Below are positions 1 through 11,668 of a stretch of DNA of 64,000 bases, piece by piece. Source of the DNA: Malus domestica (Eukaryota > Streptophyta > Magnoliopsida > Rosales > Rosaceae); NCBI RefSeq assembly GCF_042453785.1, contig NC_091675.1, forward strand, positions 1,686,501 to 1,750,500. The letters run 5' to 3'. The translations under genes and the position numbers were made by a program. Under the pieces are notes generated by a model. That model saw only the letters and a program-made list of their open reading frames with translations. It did not search any database and was not told where the DNA came from. Position 1 is the stretch's first letter. Every line of letters begins with the position of its first letter.

Positions 1-170
1 GCCATGTGTGCACCAGTACTCTGGCGCCCCCAAATCACACCCTCTCTTTCTCTCTAATCCCTAAACCCAGAAATTGCGCACCAAACTTCATCGTCCCTGA
101 TCATCTTCTCCTTAAAAAGCACAAACAAAAATCCAGGAAACTCTCTCTATATATCTCTAGATTTCCGACG

Positions 171-505
171 ATGCCGAGGCGAAAACGAGGAGTTATAGCC
201 TAGGACTGGGAGCTGGTGGTCCTCCAGAAGAAGCCCAATAAGGCCAGCGCCCTCCGCGACCCGAAGGCGGTGAACCACGCGATGCGGTTGGGTGCGCTGG
301 TCTAGACCATCAAGAAATTCGACGGGGGCTCGAACAAGAAGGCAGGGACAATGGTTAGCGTGAAGAAGCTCGAGGAGGTGGGTGAAGGCGAAGGGGGAGG
401 ATCTGGTGCGGAGGATCGGGGAGGCGGTGAGGTGGAGTATGAGGTTGAGAGAGGTGAGGAGAGGTTGAATCTAGAGATTGTCGAAGAAAGGGGTTGCGGG
501 GAAGG
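171..505 (+). pseudogene. MBF1c-like transcriptional coactivator pseudogene (N-terminal half)
   Basis: Reading from the ATG at 171 through two stop codons gives a chain resembling the N-terminal domain of plant multiprotein bridging factor 1c: DWELVVLQKKP, then RDPKAVNHAMR, then TIKKFDGGSNKK and VKKLEE. MBF1c is a heat-responsive nuclear coactivator that bridges TBP and bZIP factors. The frame is interrupted by TAG at 201-203 and TAG at 303-305. Both stand where the family normally has Gln (before DWE and before TIKKFD), so each is explained by one CAG-to-TAG change. Similarity fades after about 390, and the C-terminal helix-turn-helix domain is not recognisable; what follows is Glu/Gly-rich and runs into T-rich DNA. 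No intron is seen, which fits either an old retrocopy or decay of a naturally intronless MBF1c gene. Confidence 0.75.
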
Positions 506-1778
506 GGAAAGGGAAGGGATGGGGTTCCACGTGTGTTTTTTTTATTTAAAATTTTTTAAATTTAGAAGATTAAGGTTTTTTTTTAAATCAATTTTTTTTT
601 GCCACGTGGCATACATTTGGCAGCCACGTTAGCACTTAATGGATTAATGAATGGAAAATGTAACAGATATATTATTTTGAAATAAAATAGTATGTGGGGT
701 ATGAAAGTGAAATGTTTTAAAGATGTTGTATGAGTTTGTAATAGATATCAAACTTGAAAGGCTACTATGTAATTTACCTTATAATTTAACTCCTTAAATT
801 CAATTTTTATACATACAAGCCGACATAATTTCTTTACGGACGATACTTGGATGCTGAACACTCAGCACACTAATATTACTTACCACTAGTGGATCAATGG
901 AATTTAAACGTCTGTTCTTTGAAACCCATCCTAACAATTGCTATCGTAATACCCAAACACCAAACTGTCACCCTATGTCACTAACCAAAGCAGCATCTTC
1001 TTCCCCTCACGTCTTCCATGGCAGATCTCACCAACCAATTCATCTCTCCTCCGTCAACCCCACCTCCATTCCCTCGTCCAACCTATCCTCCGTCCTCCAC
1101 AACAAGTCCGCGACCACGGCTACCTAGTCGACTCCGCCGCCATCGTCTGCAAGATACTTTAGCAATCGCGGAGCAATACTCTTTTGGAACGACGACGTCG
1201 ATCATCGCGGGAGACCGTCCTTAGCATATAACACATGTCATGTCTTTATTGGCCATGTATGTTAGTGAGTAAAATGGTACTGAGTAGTCAGTACCCAAGT
1301 ATTGTCCTTATTTTTACTCCCGATCACAATGATCCACGTAAGAAAATTCATTAATTATACTTTATTTTACAAATTTTATATTTTTCGAATACCTAAAATA
1401 TCCTTATTGCATATTTGATTGACACAATTAATTTTGTACAAGTTGTAAAGGAAATTAATGATTTGCCAAAATAAAAAGGAAAAAAAAAAAAAGAGAATTG
1501 GAATAGATAAGTTCTCTTTACAGAAATTTAATTCAACGGCTAAAGTTATTATAACTTTTAATTAGATTCTCTGTTTGTAGTCGTTAAATCAAATTTTAAA
1601 AATTCAAATTGATTGATTAAGTGAATTTAATAAAAAGAATCCGGCTCTTTATTATAAACCATCTATCTTTTACTCTTTAACATGTCTCGAGAATAAAAAG
1701 TTATTTATTTCAATCGATTCATACGTAGTACACGTGCACATATTACTCCTGTATATCTCTCTGTGTGTGACAGAGCTC
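506..1778. other. Intergenic DNA upstream of P450 copy 1
   Basis: AT-rich sequence with T-runs at 536-600. The short overlapping frames at 897-1224 are Pro/Ser/Thr-rich and match no family I recognise. Around 1500-1640 there is a loose inverted repeat around a 'tataactttta' core, which resembles the MITE family found upstream of copies 2-4. No gene is supported here. Confidence 0.5.
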
Positions 1779-1786
1779 TATATAAA
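1779..1786 (+). promoter_or_regulatory. TATA box of P450 copy 1
   Basis: TATATAAA lies 73 bp upstream of the start codon. The aligned position in copies 2-4 reads gataaatc, so this box is particular to copy 1. Confidence 0.6.
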
Positions 1787-1834
1787 CTTAAGCCTTCACC
1801 CAGTTCGGTAAAAATCACTGTCTCTAGCTGTCTA

Positions 1835-1852
1835 ATGTTTGAGTTGCAATAA
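1835..1852 (+). promoter_or_regulatory. Upstream ORF overlapping the P450 copy 1 start codon
   Basis: ATG at 1835 opens a five-codon frame that ends in TAA at 1850-1852; the last A of the stop is the first base of the P450 start codon. The homologous upstream ATG in copies 2-4 is in frame with the P450 and adds five residues. A small indel therefore turned an N-terminal extension into an upstream ORF. It probably lies in the 5' leader, judging by the TATA box at 1779. Confidence 0.5.
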
Positions 1853-3877
1853 TGGATTCTCTCCCTTATGCAAACTCTATCACTGCTGGCCTGTTCACAG
1901 TATTCATCGTGTTCTATTACTTATCACGAAGATGGAGAGCTGCCAATCACAAGGGAAAATTATCCCCACCAGAAGCCAAGGGTGGATGGCCTATATTTGG
2001 TCACCTTCATTTGTTCGGAGGCTCCACACCTCCTCACATAACTTTGGGAGCCATGGCGGACAAGTACGGACCCATTTTCACTATCCGCCTTGGCGTCCAT
2101 CCGTCGTTGGTAATAAGCAGCAGTGAGATCGCAAAAGAATGCTACACAACCAAAGACTTGAGCGTACTCTCTCGCCCAAAGATGGTGGTTGTAGATCACG
2201 TTAGCTACAACTATGCAATGTTTGGGTTCGGACCACCTGGACCCTATTGGCGAGAAATTCGCAAGATCGTTACCTTGGAGTTGCTCTCAGTCCGGAAGGT
2301 TGAGCTGCTCAAGCACATTCGAGTGTCGGAAGTGACTACTTTCTTAAAAGAATTGCACGAACTTTGGAGTACAAAGAAAAAGGAGGGCTCGAAAGATGGA
2401 GTGGTTGTAGAGCTAAAGCAATGGCTTGGGGACATGACGCTGAACGTTATTCTTACAATGGTGGCCGGAAAGCGGTATTCGGTGGCTGCCGCTGGGGATG
2501 AGAAGAAAGAAGCGCGTAGGGTTCAGACTGCATTGAGGGAGTTATTTGATTATCTGGGCATGTTTTTGGTGGGTGATGCGGTTCCTTATCTGCGGTGGTT
2601 GGATTGGGGTGGACATGAGAAGGCAATGAAGAAAAGTGCAACGGAAATGCACGCCATTATTGCAGAGTGGGTTGAAGAGCATAAGCAGAGGAGAGCAAAA
2701 GGTGATGCAAAAGGAGAACAGGACTTCATAGATGCGTTGCTTTCTGTGCTTGATGGTGCAGACCTTGGCAGTTTTGATGCTGATACGATCACCAAAGCCA
2801 CAAGCTTGGTACGTATATACAATTCATTAGTTTTGTAGGCAAATAATTAACCATAGAAGGCTGGAGTTAGACACTAAACACATCAAGATTTTATTTTTAC
2901 CTTTCAATACTTATAAGCTAATTGCATGGTCTATAAAAAGAAAATGAAAACATTAGGCAAGAATTTTTTTTTTGAAAACATATGATTTCCAATTTTATAT
3001 ATGACTCATGCGACATATTTGTCTGCTCACCAATGGATGATGGTAGAGAGATTATCTTCTTAGATTGTATATGTAGACTGTATATGTGATGGTTGATGGT
3101 TAGATTCTTTCTTTAAATCTTTAAGAATGAAATTCAACTATCAACCGTTACATTCTTTGATTTACAAGATGTGATTTAAAAAGATAATCTCTTTAATATT
3201 TTCGTCGCCTAAAGAATGTATAGATGTTAATCAAGCAAATACTCCTTGGGCAGAATGTTATTGCAGGAGGTGGCGATACCACCATGGTGACATTGACGTG
3301 GGCAATATCGTTATTGCTGAACAACCCTCACGTTTTGAAAAAAGCTCTAAACGAACTGGACACCAAAATAGGCAAAAAAAGAGTTGTGAGTGAGGAAGAT
3401 ATAAGCAACTTGGTCTACATCCAAGCTATTGTAAAGGAGACGTTACGTTTGTACCCTGTAGGACCACTATCAGGGCCGCGTATATTCACTGAAGATTGCA
3501 CCATTGCTGGCTACCACATCCGAAAGGGCACCCGGTTGATCCCAAACTTCTGGAAGATCCAAACTGACCTGAAAAATTGGCCTGAGCCATTCGAGTTCAA
3601 GCCAGAGAGATTTCTTACCACACACAAGGATGTTGATCTGAAGGGTCAACATTTTCAGTTTATTCCTTTTTCAAGTGGTAGAAGATCATGCCCTGGTTTG
3701 GCATTTGGTCTTCAAATGGTGCAATTTACATTGGCTAGTTTTCTGCATGCATTTGAAATCTCAAACCCGTCGAGTGCACCAATTGATATGACAGAGAGTT
3801 TTGGAATGACTAACGTTAAGGCAGCTCCACTCAATGTTCTCATCAAACCTCGCTTATCTTCTGAACTCTATGGATAA
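1852..3877 (+). CDS. Cytochrome P450, CYP82 family (tandem copy 1)
   Basis: Two exons, 1852-2808 and 3254-3877, separated by a 445-bp intron (donor gtacgt; acceptor ttgggcag; phase 0 after codon 319), encode 526 residues, the usual CYP82 length. An N-terminal membrane anchor (about residues 11-24) is followed by the proline-rich hinge and GGWPIFGHL (44-52). Next come the C-helix WREIR (133-137), I-helix AGGGDTT (323-329), ExxR at E381-R384, PERF 436-439 and the heme loop [10 protein letters not shown] with ligand Cys465. The enzyme would be an ER-anchored monooxygenase that uses cytochrome P450 reductase. CYP82 members oxidise varied specialised metabolites (coumarins, flavones, alkaloids, homoterpenes), and sequence alone does not give the substrate. 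Oddities: Leu425 where copies 2-4 have Pro before the PERF region, and an overlapping upstream ORF. The MDS start is chosen because all four copies align from it. Confidence 0.93.
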
Positions 3878-3977
3878 AAGAAGAAAATATAGAATATCAA
3901 GTGTGCGATATGAATAGGAGATTTTCGTTGTTATTAGTTATATGTAATTATATGTCTATATCTGTAATCGTAAAATC

Positions 3978-3983
3978 AATAAA
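3978..3983 (+). terminator. Poly(A) signal of P450 copy 1
   Basis: AATAAA about 100 bp after the stop codon, conserved at the same place in all four P450 copies. Confidence 0.55.
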
Positions 3984-4969
3984 TCAACTGCCAATGTAAG
4001 ATAAAAAACCTAGCAATAATGAGTGTTTGAGAATGGGCATATTTAGCAATAAAAAGTACCCCAAAAATGCCTCTATTTACATTTTCAATTGGGCTCTCTT
4101 TTGGATCTGTTGCCTCCGGATTTTTTGTTTTTCAATTTGTTTGTAAAGAACCCACCCATTCGCCAGCACAAACAGGACAAAATAAAATAGTCCATTTGCG
4201 ATTATTATCGAAAAGTTAATTTTGATTAGGTTTTTCTTATTATTGATTGAAAAGCTGAGATTTTCATTACATTAACTTGGGTCTAAACTGTTCTGAAGTG
4301 CAAAATTTGCATAGCAATGATATGTTTCCTGCTTAGATCACTTTGCATATCAGTAATGTGATATCAAGATATTTCTAACATTATTTGTAGGGCAAGAAAG
4401 AAATCCAAAAAAACCGAATCTGATCCGAAAAATTTGAGCCCAACTTGAGAAAAATCCAACCTGAAAATCCTGAATTATTCGGTAATCGAAACCGAACAAT
4501 TTTAAAAAATTCGGTATAAAAATCGGGACCAAAGCACGGTATGTTCGATAATACAAAACTAAACCGATAATATATATACATGTATTTGAAATATATGTGG
4601 CCGTTAGATTTGCTTGAAGTTAGATCTCAACCGTTTATAAAAAAAATTAAAACTCTCTCTCAGTCTCTCTCAGAACCTCCCAAACTCTCAATCCCTCTCC
4701 TCGACGACTCCGACCCTCTCTGTTTCTTCTCCGGTGACACCACACCGCATATCACACCACACCACACCACATAGTAATTTACACCACACTGCCACACACC
4801 TGCAAGTTCATCTTCTCTGGCAACACTGCACCGTCAAATTCATCGCCCAATCCCACCCAATTCATGTTTCACCTCTGCGCTTGCACAAATCTCTCTCCCT
4901 CTCGACCCTCCACCACCCATTCCAATATTAGGTAGTCGATGACCACCTCTCTCTCTTAGTCCGCCCACA
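3984..4969. other. P450 3' flank, then pyrimidine-rich DNA
   Basis: 3984-4540 is the downstream flank shared with P450 copies 3 and 4 (compare 37545-38430 and 51360-51755). After about 4570 the sequence is CT-rich, resembling a leader or promoter, with short CA-rich repeats at 4735-4770. No coding frame is recognised. Confidence 0.5.
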
Positions 4970-5217
4970 TGATAGGATGCTGTGTATTGTGACACATAAG
5001 GTTGGGAGTGCTGACTAGGACAAGAAAGAATTAGTTGGAATTGGTTGGCGGTTAAGGGTTGTTAGGGAGTGACTTAGGGAGGAAGCTGCTTAGTTACTAT
5101 GTAAAGGAGTATTGTAAAAGGGAAAGTGGTTGTTGTAAAGATTGATATTGTAATGAAATATACTAGTTACTGTTATACTGAGTAAGAAGCAGAGTAAGGG
5201 TTGTATCATTGGTAACA
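4970..5217. repeat. Possible small solo LTR
   Basis: Starts TGATAGG, ends GGTAACA, and has copia-LTR-like composition with a late run of T/G-rich poly(A)-type signals. No target-site duplication was found, so the limits and identity are weak. Confidence 0.25.
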
Positions 5218-5554
5218 ACTCTACGAAAACTCCTTTTCTTTCAGCCGTCGACGCAAAGCTCTGTCAATTCTCAACCAATTATCTATATCTATGTGCAACT
5301 CCCTTACAAATTATTTTTAGTGTTGTTGGTTTTCTTGGGTTTCCCCAGCCATGTAGAAGCTCAAGAAAGAGAGTCCTAGCAGACTCAAGCCTTGCTAGCA
5401 TTTACTCCCTACAGGTCCATATGCTTATGCTTTTTCCATGTGTTCATCCAGATGCATTGCTTATTCCAAGCAGACTTATAAAGGAAGAGGGGATGCAAGA
5501 ACCAATGGAACAGTAAGCCAACTACTGCGGATTGGCTCCAGAGAGGAAGTACGT
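5218..5554. other. Unassigned sequence left of the outer copia element
   Basis: No recognisable gene. The last part (from about 5531, ttggctccagagagg) reappears at about 60104, where it continues without the retrotransposon. This stretch is therefore the left flank of an insertion into the repeat block that resumes at 19263. Confidence 0.45.
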
Positions 5555-5559
5555 AGCAG

Positions 5560-5829
5560 TGTAAGAGTATATAACTGAATCATTTAGATTGTGCCATCTG
5601 TCATTAATACAGTGGCTAGATTGAAGGATACGATTGGGATATTCTAGCTATAACAAGATCAAGATAGTATATAGCTATGATTCTGTAAGAAGATTGTAAG
5701 TAGAAAAAGTAATAAAGAAAATAATATCTCTTTCTTTCTCTAAAGTCTTCTCTCCTCTCTTTTCTTCTCTCTTAAGCTTTCTTTCTTCTTGTGTTCTATG
5801 TTAATGGCTTCCATTTGTTATGGTTAACA
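5560..5829 (+). repeat. 5' LTR of the outer copia element
   Basis: 270 bp, TGTAAGAG to GGTTAACA, matching the 3' LTR at 18988-19257 apart from a few substitutions near the end. Confidence 0.92.
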
Positions 5830-5841
5830 TGGTATCACTCG
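5830..5841 (+). promoter_or_regulatory. Primer-binding site of the outer copia element
   Basis: TGGTATCACTCG directly follows the 5' LTR. It is close to the plant copia consensus TGGTATCAGAGC (initiator Met tRNA), with mismatches near its end. Confidence 0.75.
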
Positions 5842-6026
5842 CCCCCTAAGCTTCGATCGTAAGCTTCTTCGATTCTGGTTTCTTATGCTTCCGCTCCATT
5901 CTTTTCATCTTTGTGAATCACTTCTCTGATTTCTGGGTTCTAGTTCTTGCCCTTTTCGTTGATTTTTACTCTGAAAATCTTTGCCCACCAACTGTTTGGT
6001 TTTATTCCTCTGAGAGAATTATCACT

Positions 6027-6196
6027 ATGGTTACTGCAACTCAACTGCAAATCTTGCAGTCTCCAATTACTGGGTTGATGTCCTCTGTTTCAACTTCAGT
6101 TTCGGTTAAATTGGACGACTCCAACTACCTTCAATGGCATTTCCAAATGAAGCTGATGCTTGAAGGCTATGGAATTATGGATTTTGTTGATGGAAC
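6027..6196 (+). pseudogene. Outer copia gag, N-terminal piece
   Basis: The first 56 codons plus two bases of gag start at ATG 6027. They include the copia gag signature LDDSNYLQWHFQM and end at FVDG, where the nested copia element is inserted. The frame resumes after the duplicated GGAAC at 12786, so the original gene was continuous here. Confidence 0.8.
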
Positions 6197-6735
6197 TGTA
6201 AGAGTATGAGTATGAGACAAACATTTAGAGCCGGATTGTATAAATCTTTGTTTGGAAAAGTCCTGTTAATGAGCCTTTTGATAAATCCTATTTGTTATAG
6301 AATTATGAGAGAGTATGGTATACCAATTCTATATGGGATATGACTCAGTATCAGGAGTCTAATTAATTCATATTGTGATATGGTTTAGCTGTTTGAGTTC
6401 CATAAGAATTCTAATAGGAGAATACTTGGAACACTGCTATATATATGTTTAGTCACTGCTCTTACAAGTTTTTTTAACTCATCTTGTTCCGAATACCTAT
6501 TGTTCGGTGAGTACTTGCGTTTTGTTAAAGAGGAGAAGATTAAACCTATTCGAAGAGTTGCAATGGCGTCGTCTTCAATCTCGGGTTCTGCAGGTCAGTT
6601 GCTATGCAAGTTTCAGTATTTTCTCATAAGCATGTTTGGTCTAGATATATATCTTGTTATTAGTTTCTGATAATTCAATTGGTTAACTTGTGATTGGTGG
6701 TATTAGGACATACATATGTTTATATTTGTCTTTCA
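6197..6735 (+). repeat. 5' LTR of the nested copia element
   Basis: 539 bp, matching 12242-12780. It contains a TATA-like gctatatatatg at about 6437-6448, which would place transcription start near 6470. Downstream it contains ATG 6563 followed by a splice-donor-like GTCAGT at 6594. Confidence 0.93.
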
Positions 6736-6737
6736 TG

Positions 6738-6750
6738 TGGTATCAGAGCC
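6738..6750 (+). promoter_or_regulatory. Primer-binding site of the nested copia element
   Basis: TGGTATCAGAGCC, two bases after the LTR end, is the standard initiator tRNA-Met match. It lies inside the proposed intron, so a spliced RNA could be translated but not reverse-transcribed. Confidence 0.85.
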
Positions 6751-7378
6751 AAAGAATTTCGACCATTGAATTAAGAAATCTTGGCTAAAGAACAAAAGCT
6801 TAATCTGCTCAGTTTTTGCGAACCCATAAATTTTTTTTTTTTGGAGATACTTAAACGACAACGTTTGTTTAATTAAAAAAAATAAAATTTTTTTTTTCCT
6901 CTTTAACACCGGAGTATTGTTTCCTGGGCTTTCGAATTCTTCTTCTCTGGGTTATCCGTTCTGGGTTTTTTCGGATTTTCTTTCTTTCAGCAGATTGCGA
7001 TGACAAAGGAGTATTGTTACATTTCTTTTTCATCATTGCCATCTTGCTTTTGTTCATTCGTGCATTCATATATGAATCTTGGAAGGTATGAATGATTAAT
7101 ATCCTTCTCGTCTACGTTCTTACTGAAGAATTGAATATATTTGAATATACATGGTATAATTTCTCATCTTGTTGTTGGTAATTCCATAAGTAGATATTGC
7201 AGTATGCTTAAATTGCTTCCGTTGCTATAGAAATTTATAACTGCAGTTGTTTCACCAACATTGAAATTGCTAAATCCATGTGAAGAGTGATATTTGAAAT
7301 TCACTCTCTTGAACATGAATATATATTGAAATTCCCTGTGAGTTGTTTATTCTATATATGTTCTCTCATGGGAGATTA

Positions 7379-7381
<3 letters not shown>

Positions 7382-7417
<36 letters not shown>
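7382..7417. repeat. (TA)n microsatellite
   Basis: Near-pure TA dinucleotide run inside the proposed intron of the nested copia element. Confidence 0.9.
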
Positions 7418-7420
<3 letters not shown>

Positions 7421-10400
7421 TAAATTGATTCATATTTGGATTAGGGTGAAGTGATTGATGGAAATCAGGAATCTTATTGGATTCAAACTGTTGATTTCAT
7501 TGTTGTCATTATGCAGCTTCACTCAAAACTATAAATTTGGCTGCTGTGCCTATACTCACTGGTGGAAGCAATTATAGGAAGTGGAGAAGAGAAATTGAAT
7601 TGCTCCTGACACTAAATGAGTATGACATAGCGCTTAACATGCCACAACCTGCAGCTCTTAATGATAAGAGTACTAAATCTGAAAAAGTGGAGTTTGAAAG
7701 ATGGACAAGAGCAAATAAGGTTGCACTGTCCATATTGGAAAGTGGTATGACAGACACTGTGCGAGGAGGCATAAAGAAGTGTGATCTGGCAAAAGACTAT
7801 CTCACTGCTATTGAGAACAAATTTAAAGAATCTCATAAGGCTGAAATCGCTCAGTATATGACACTTCTAACAACCTACAAGTTTGAGGGAGGATGCTCAA
7901 TTAGAGACCATATCATGAAGATGACTGATGCAGCTGAGAAGTTGAATTCCTTAGACATGAATATATGTGAAAAGCAACTTGTTTTCATGATTTTGCAAGC
8001 CTTGCCTTTGAAGTTCAGTCAACTGAAGGTTTCTTATAACACTCAAGACAAAACCTGGACAGTGGATGAATTGATTGCACAGTGCGTGCAAGAAGAAAAT
8101 AGACAGAAGCATGACAAAGGAAAGGAAGTTGAGATTGTCAACTTTGTACAAACATCCAAAGGGAAGAAGGAGTTCAATGCCAATTCTAGGAGTGCGAATG
8201 CTGGTAAAACTTCTAAATTCAATTACTCTGATAAATCTGTTTTATCTGCTAAAATATCCAATTCCTCTAAATCTAACAATTTTAAAAAGAAAGCTAAGAA
8301 TATTGAAAAAATCAGATGCCATCACTGTAAAACAAAAGGTCACTACAGAAAAGATTGTGAAATATTCAAGGAATGGCTTAGGGCAAAAGGTAGAACTGAT
8401 ATTTATGTCTGTGAAGAGTCAAATCTCATTGAAATTCCTGCAAACTCTTGGTGGTTTGATACTGGTGCGTCTGTTCACATAACTAACTTGTTACAAGGTT
8501 TTAAACAACAAAAACAATCAAATTCTTATAATGTCTTTGTTGGTGAAGGAACCAAAGTGTTAGTTGAAGCTGTTGGCATTGTTCAACTCAAGTTTGAAAC
8601 TGGTTTTGTGTTACAATTAGAAAATGTCCTCTATGTTCCTTTAATGAAGAGAAGCTTACTTTCTGCATCAAAACTAGTCCAGCAAGGCATCGTTTTCATT
8701 GGGGATGTAGAATGCATAAAATTTTTCAAAAGAGGGTCATTGATTGGAAAAGCCTTTTTGCATGACAATTTGTGGAAATTGCAGTGTTCAATTGTTAATA
8801 ATAATCTGCATGTTTTGAACACCACGAACAAAAGAATGCATATTGACGACACTTACATGTTATGGCATAAAAGGTTAGGACATATTTCAAAAGAAAGAGT
8901 TTTGCAGCTTTCAAAGTTAAATCTTATACCAGTCATTGATTTCAAAAATACATCTGATTGTATTGATTGCATGAAGGGTAAAACAACCAATGTAAGAAAG
9001 TTAGATGCTAAGAGGAGCCAAGCTTTACTTGAACTTATACACACATATGTTTGTGGACCTTTTTCAGTTAAAACAATTTGTGGGAATTCATATTTTGTGA
9101 GCTTTATTGATGACTTTTCTCGACACAGTTACATCTTCCTTATAAAAGAAAAGTCTGCAGTCCTTGAATGTTTCAAAATCTTTAAAACTGAAGTGGAAAA
9201 ACAGTTGAACTTAGTAATTAAAATTGTTAGATCAGATAGGGGAGGGGAATATTTTGGCAGGTATACAGAAGCTGGGTAACAGAAGGGTCCTTTTGCTTAC
9301 TATCTTGAGCAACAAGGGATTGTGGCTCAGTACACCACTCCAGGGACACCTCAGCAGAATGGGGTTGCAGAGAGAAAAAACAGGACATTGATGGGCATGG
9401 TCAGAAGTTTAATTTCAAGATCCAAGCTACCTGGTTTTCTCTGGGGAGAAGCTTTGAAGACTGCCAATTACATCTTAAATAGGGTACCTACAAAGTCAGT
9501 ATCAAAGACACCATTTGAGTTGTGGACTAGTAGAACACCAACCTTTAATCACTTTCATGTGTGGGGGTGTAAAGCAGAAGCAAGGTTCTACAACCCTCAT
9601 GAAAGAAAACTTGATCCAAGAACTAGTTCATGCTATTTTATTGGATACCCTGAGAAATCAAAAGGGTTTAAATTTTTCACATACCAGGATATAAGAGACT
9701 CACAATGCAATTTTTCTAGAAGACGAAGATGTGTCAGATTTGGTCCTAGACAATTTCGAGTTTGAAGAACTGGAACAATAGTTTGATAGCTCATCTTCCA
9801 TGGATTATAATTATGTCTATGTGTTACCAAGACGTTCTACATCAATCACTGATTTAGATAAAGGAATGCTTGGAACTGACACTGCTGAAGTTGCTACTGA
9901 AGATCAACTTGTGGATCAACCTATAAATATTTCTCCAACATTAGTAGACTTATCAAATGATCAAAGCACAGATCAATTGGTTAATCAACAGCCCTTACGG
10001 AAATCTACTAGATTTAAAAAACCGGCTATTTCTGCAGATTTTGTCTATCTCCAAGAATCTGAGTTTGATATTGGGGATATTGATGATCCTATGACTTATC
10101 AACAAGCCATTCAAAGTTCTCAAGTCATCATATGGCAGAAAGCTATGGAAGAGGAGTTAGAATCGATGACCAAGAATAATGTGTGGACACTGGTGAATTC
10201 CTCATCCAATATCAAGCCTATTGGGTGTAAATGGGTATACAAGACAAAACGAGATGCTGCTGGCAGAGTTGAGAGATATAAGGCACGTTTAGTAGCAAAG
10301 GGGTTCAATCAAAGGGAGGGTGTAGACTATAATGACACATTCTGACCAGTTTCTTCCAAAGACTCGATGCGGGTAATTATGGCCTTGACATCACATTTTG

Positions 10401-11668
10401 ACCTGGAATTACACCAGATGGATGTAAAAACTGCTTTCTTGAATGGAGACTTGCAAGAAGATATTCACATGATTCAACCTCTTGGATTTATTGAAAGGGG
10501 GAAAGAAAAGATGGAGTGCAAGCTTAATAAGTCAATCTATGGACTTAAGTAGGCTTCAAGACAATGGTTTCTTAAGTTTGATCAAGTAATCACATCCCAT
10601 GGCTTTACTGAAAATAAGATGGATGACTGCATCTATCTTAAGTTTAAGGGATCGAACTTTATCTTCCTAATTCTATATGTTGATGACATTTTGCTTGCAA
10701 GCTCAGATTTGCAGTTACTTGTGGAAACCAAGAAAATTCTGAGCACCAATTTTGAGATGAAGGATTTGGGAGAAGCTCATTATGTGCTTGGAATTGAAAT
10801 AGTGAGGGATAGACAGAAAAAATTGCTTGGCTTGTCTCAGAAGGGTTACATTGAAAGGGTCCTTAGTAGGTTTAATATGGAAAGCTGTAATAAGGCAGAT
10901 GTCCCAGTAAACAAAGGTGATAAGTTCTCTCGAGATCAATGTCCTAAATCTGAGCATGAGATTGAATCGATGAAGATGAGGCCATATGCTTCATTGGTTG
11001 GAAGTCTTATGTATGCAAACATATGTACTAGGCCTGACTTGGCATTCATAGTTGGTTTGCTGGGCAGATTTCAATCAAATCCAGGTGAATCTCATTGGAT
11101 AGCTGCAAAGAAAGTTTTGAGGTATTTGCAGAGAACGAAAGAATTCATGCTGATGTATGGTAGAGAGGATTGTCTAGAGATCATTGGCTATACTGATTTA
11201 GATCTTGCTAGAGATTTGGATGAAATGAAGTCAACTGGAGGTTATATTTTCATGATGAAAGGGGGTGCTGTTTCATGGAAAAGTGCCAAACAGACAATTG
11301 TGTCAACTTCTACAATGGAAGCTGAGTTCGTAGCATGTTTTGAGGGAATGAAACAAGAAGTTTGGCTTAGAAATTTTGTTGCTGAAATGAGGATTGTTGA
11401 TTATGTGAAGAGGCCTTTAAGAATGTTTTGTGACAATTCTGCAGCAGTGTTTTTCTCAAAGAATAACAAAAGAACGTCAGCTTCAAGATTGATGGATGTG
11501 AAGTTTCTTAAAGTTAGAGAAATGGTAAAGAAGGGGGAAATCGAAATTCAGTTTTTGTCAACCAACTTGATGATTGCAGATCCCCTGACTAAAGCACTCC
11601 CTAATAATGTTTTTAAGGGACATGTTATTCGAATGGGGGTGTTAGAGTCTTTTGACAAGTGGGAGTGA

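Larger units (their letters stand above)
6563..11668 (+). pseudogene. Nested copia gag-pol, apparently spliced, with disabling mutations
   Basis: Proposed exon 1 is 6563-6593 (31 nt, within the LTR) and the remainder runs from 7517 after an acceptor ending tgcag; the 923-nt intron joins them in frame. Domains in order: UBN2-type gag (7550-8110), CCHC zinc knuckle CHHCKTKGHYRKDC (about 8318-8359), protease DTGAS (about 8458), gag-pre-integrase LWHKRLGH, integrase with IDDFSR and SDRGGEY, reverse transcriptase with YVDD (about 10676-10687), then RNase H. Lesions: TAA 9277-9279 in integrase, a frameshift near 9700, TAG about 9779, TGA 10343-10345 and TAG 10550-10552 in reverse transcriptase. At least the first and last stops stand where Gln is expected (EAG-Q-QKG and YGLK-Q-AS), consistent with C-to-T decay. 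Confidence 0.8.

Noticed and set aside
897..1224. A small gene starting MADLTNQF
   Set aside because: Pro/Ser/Thr-rich, overlapped by another frame, no recognisable family and no supporting splice or promoter signals; possibly an old gene relic.
4970..5217. A definite solo LTR
   Set aside because: TG...CA ends and composition fit, but no target-site duplication or second copy was found; kept only at low confidence.
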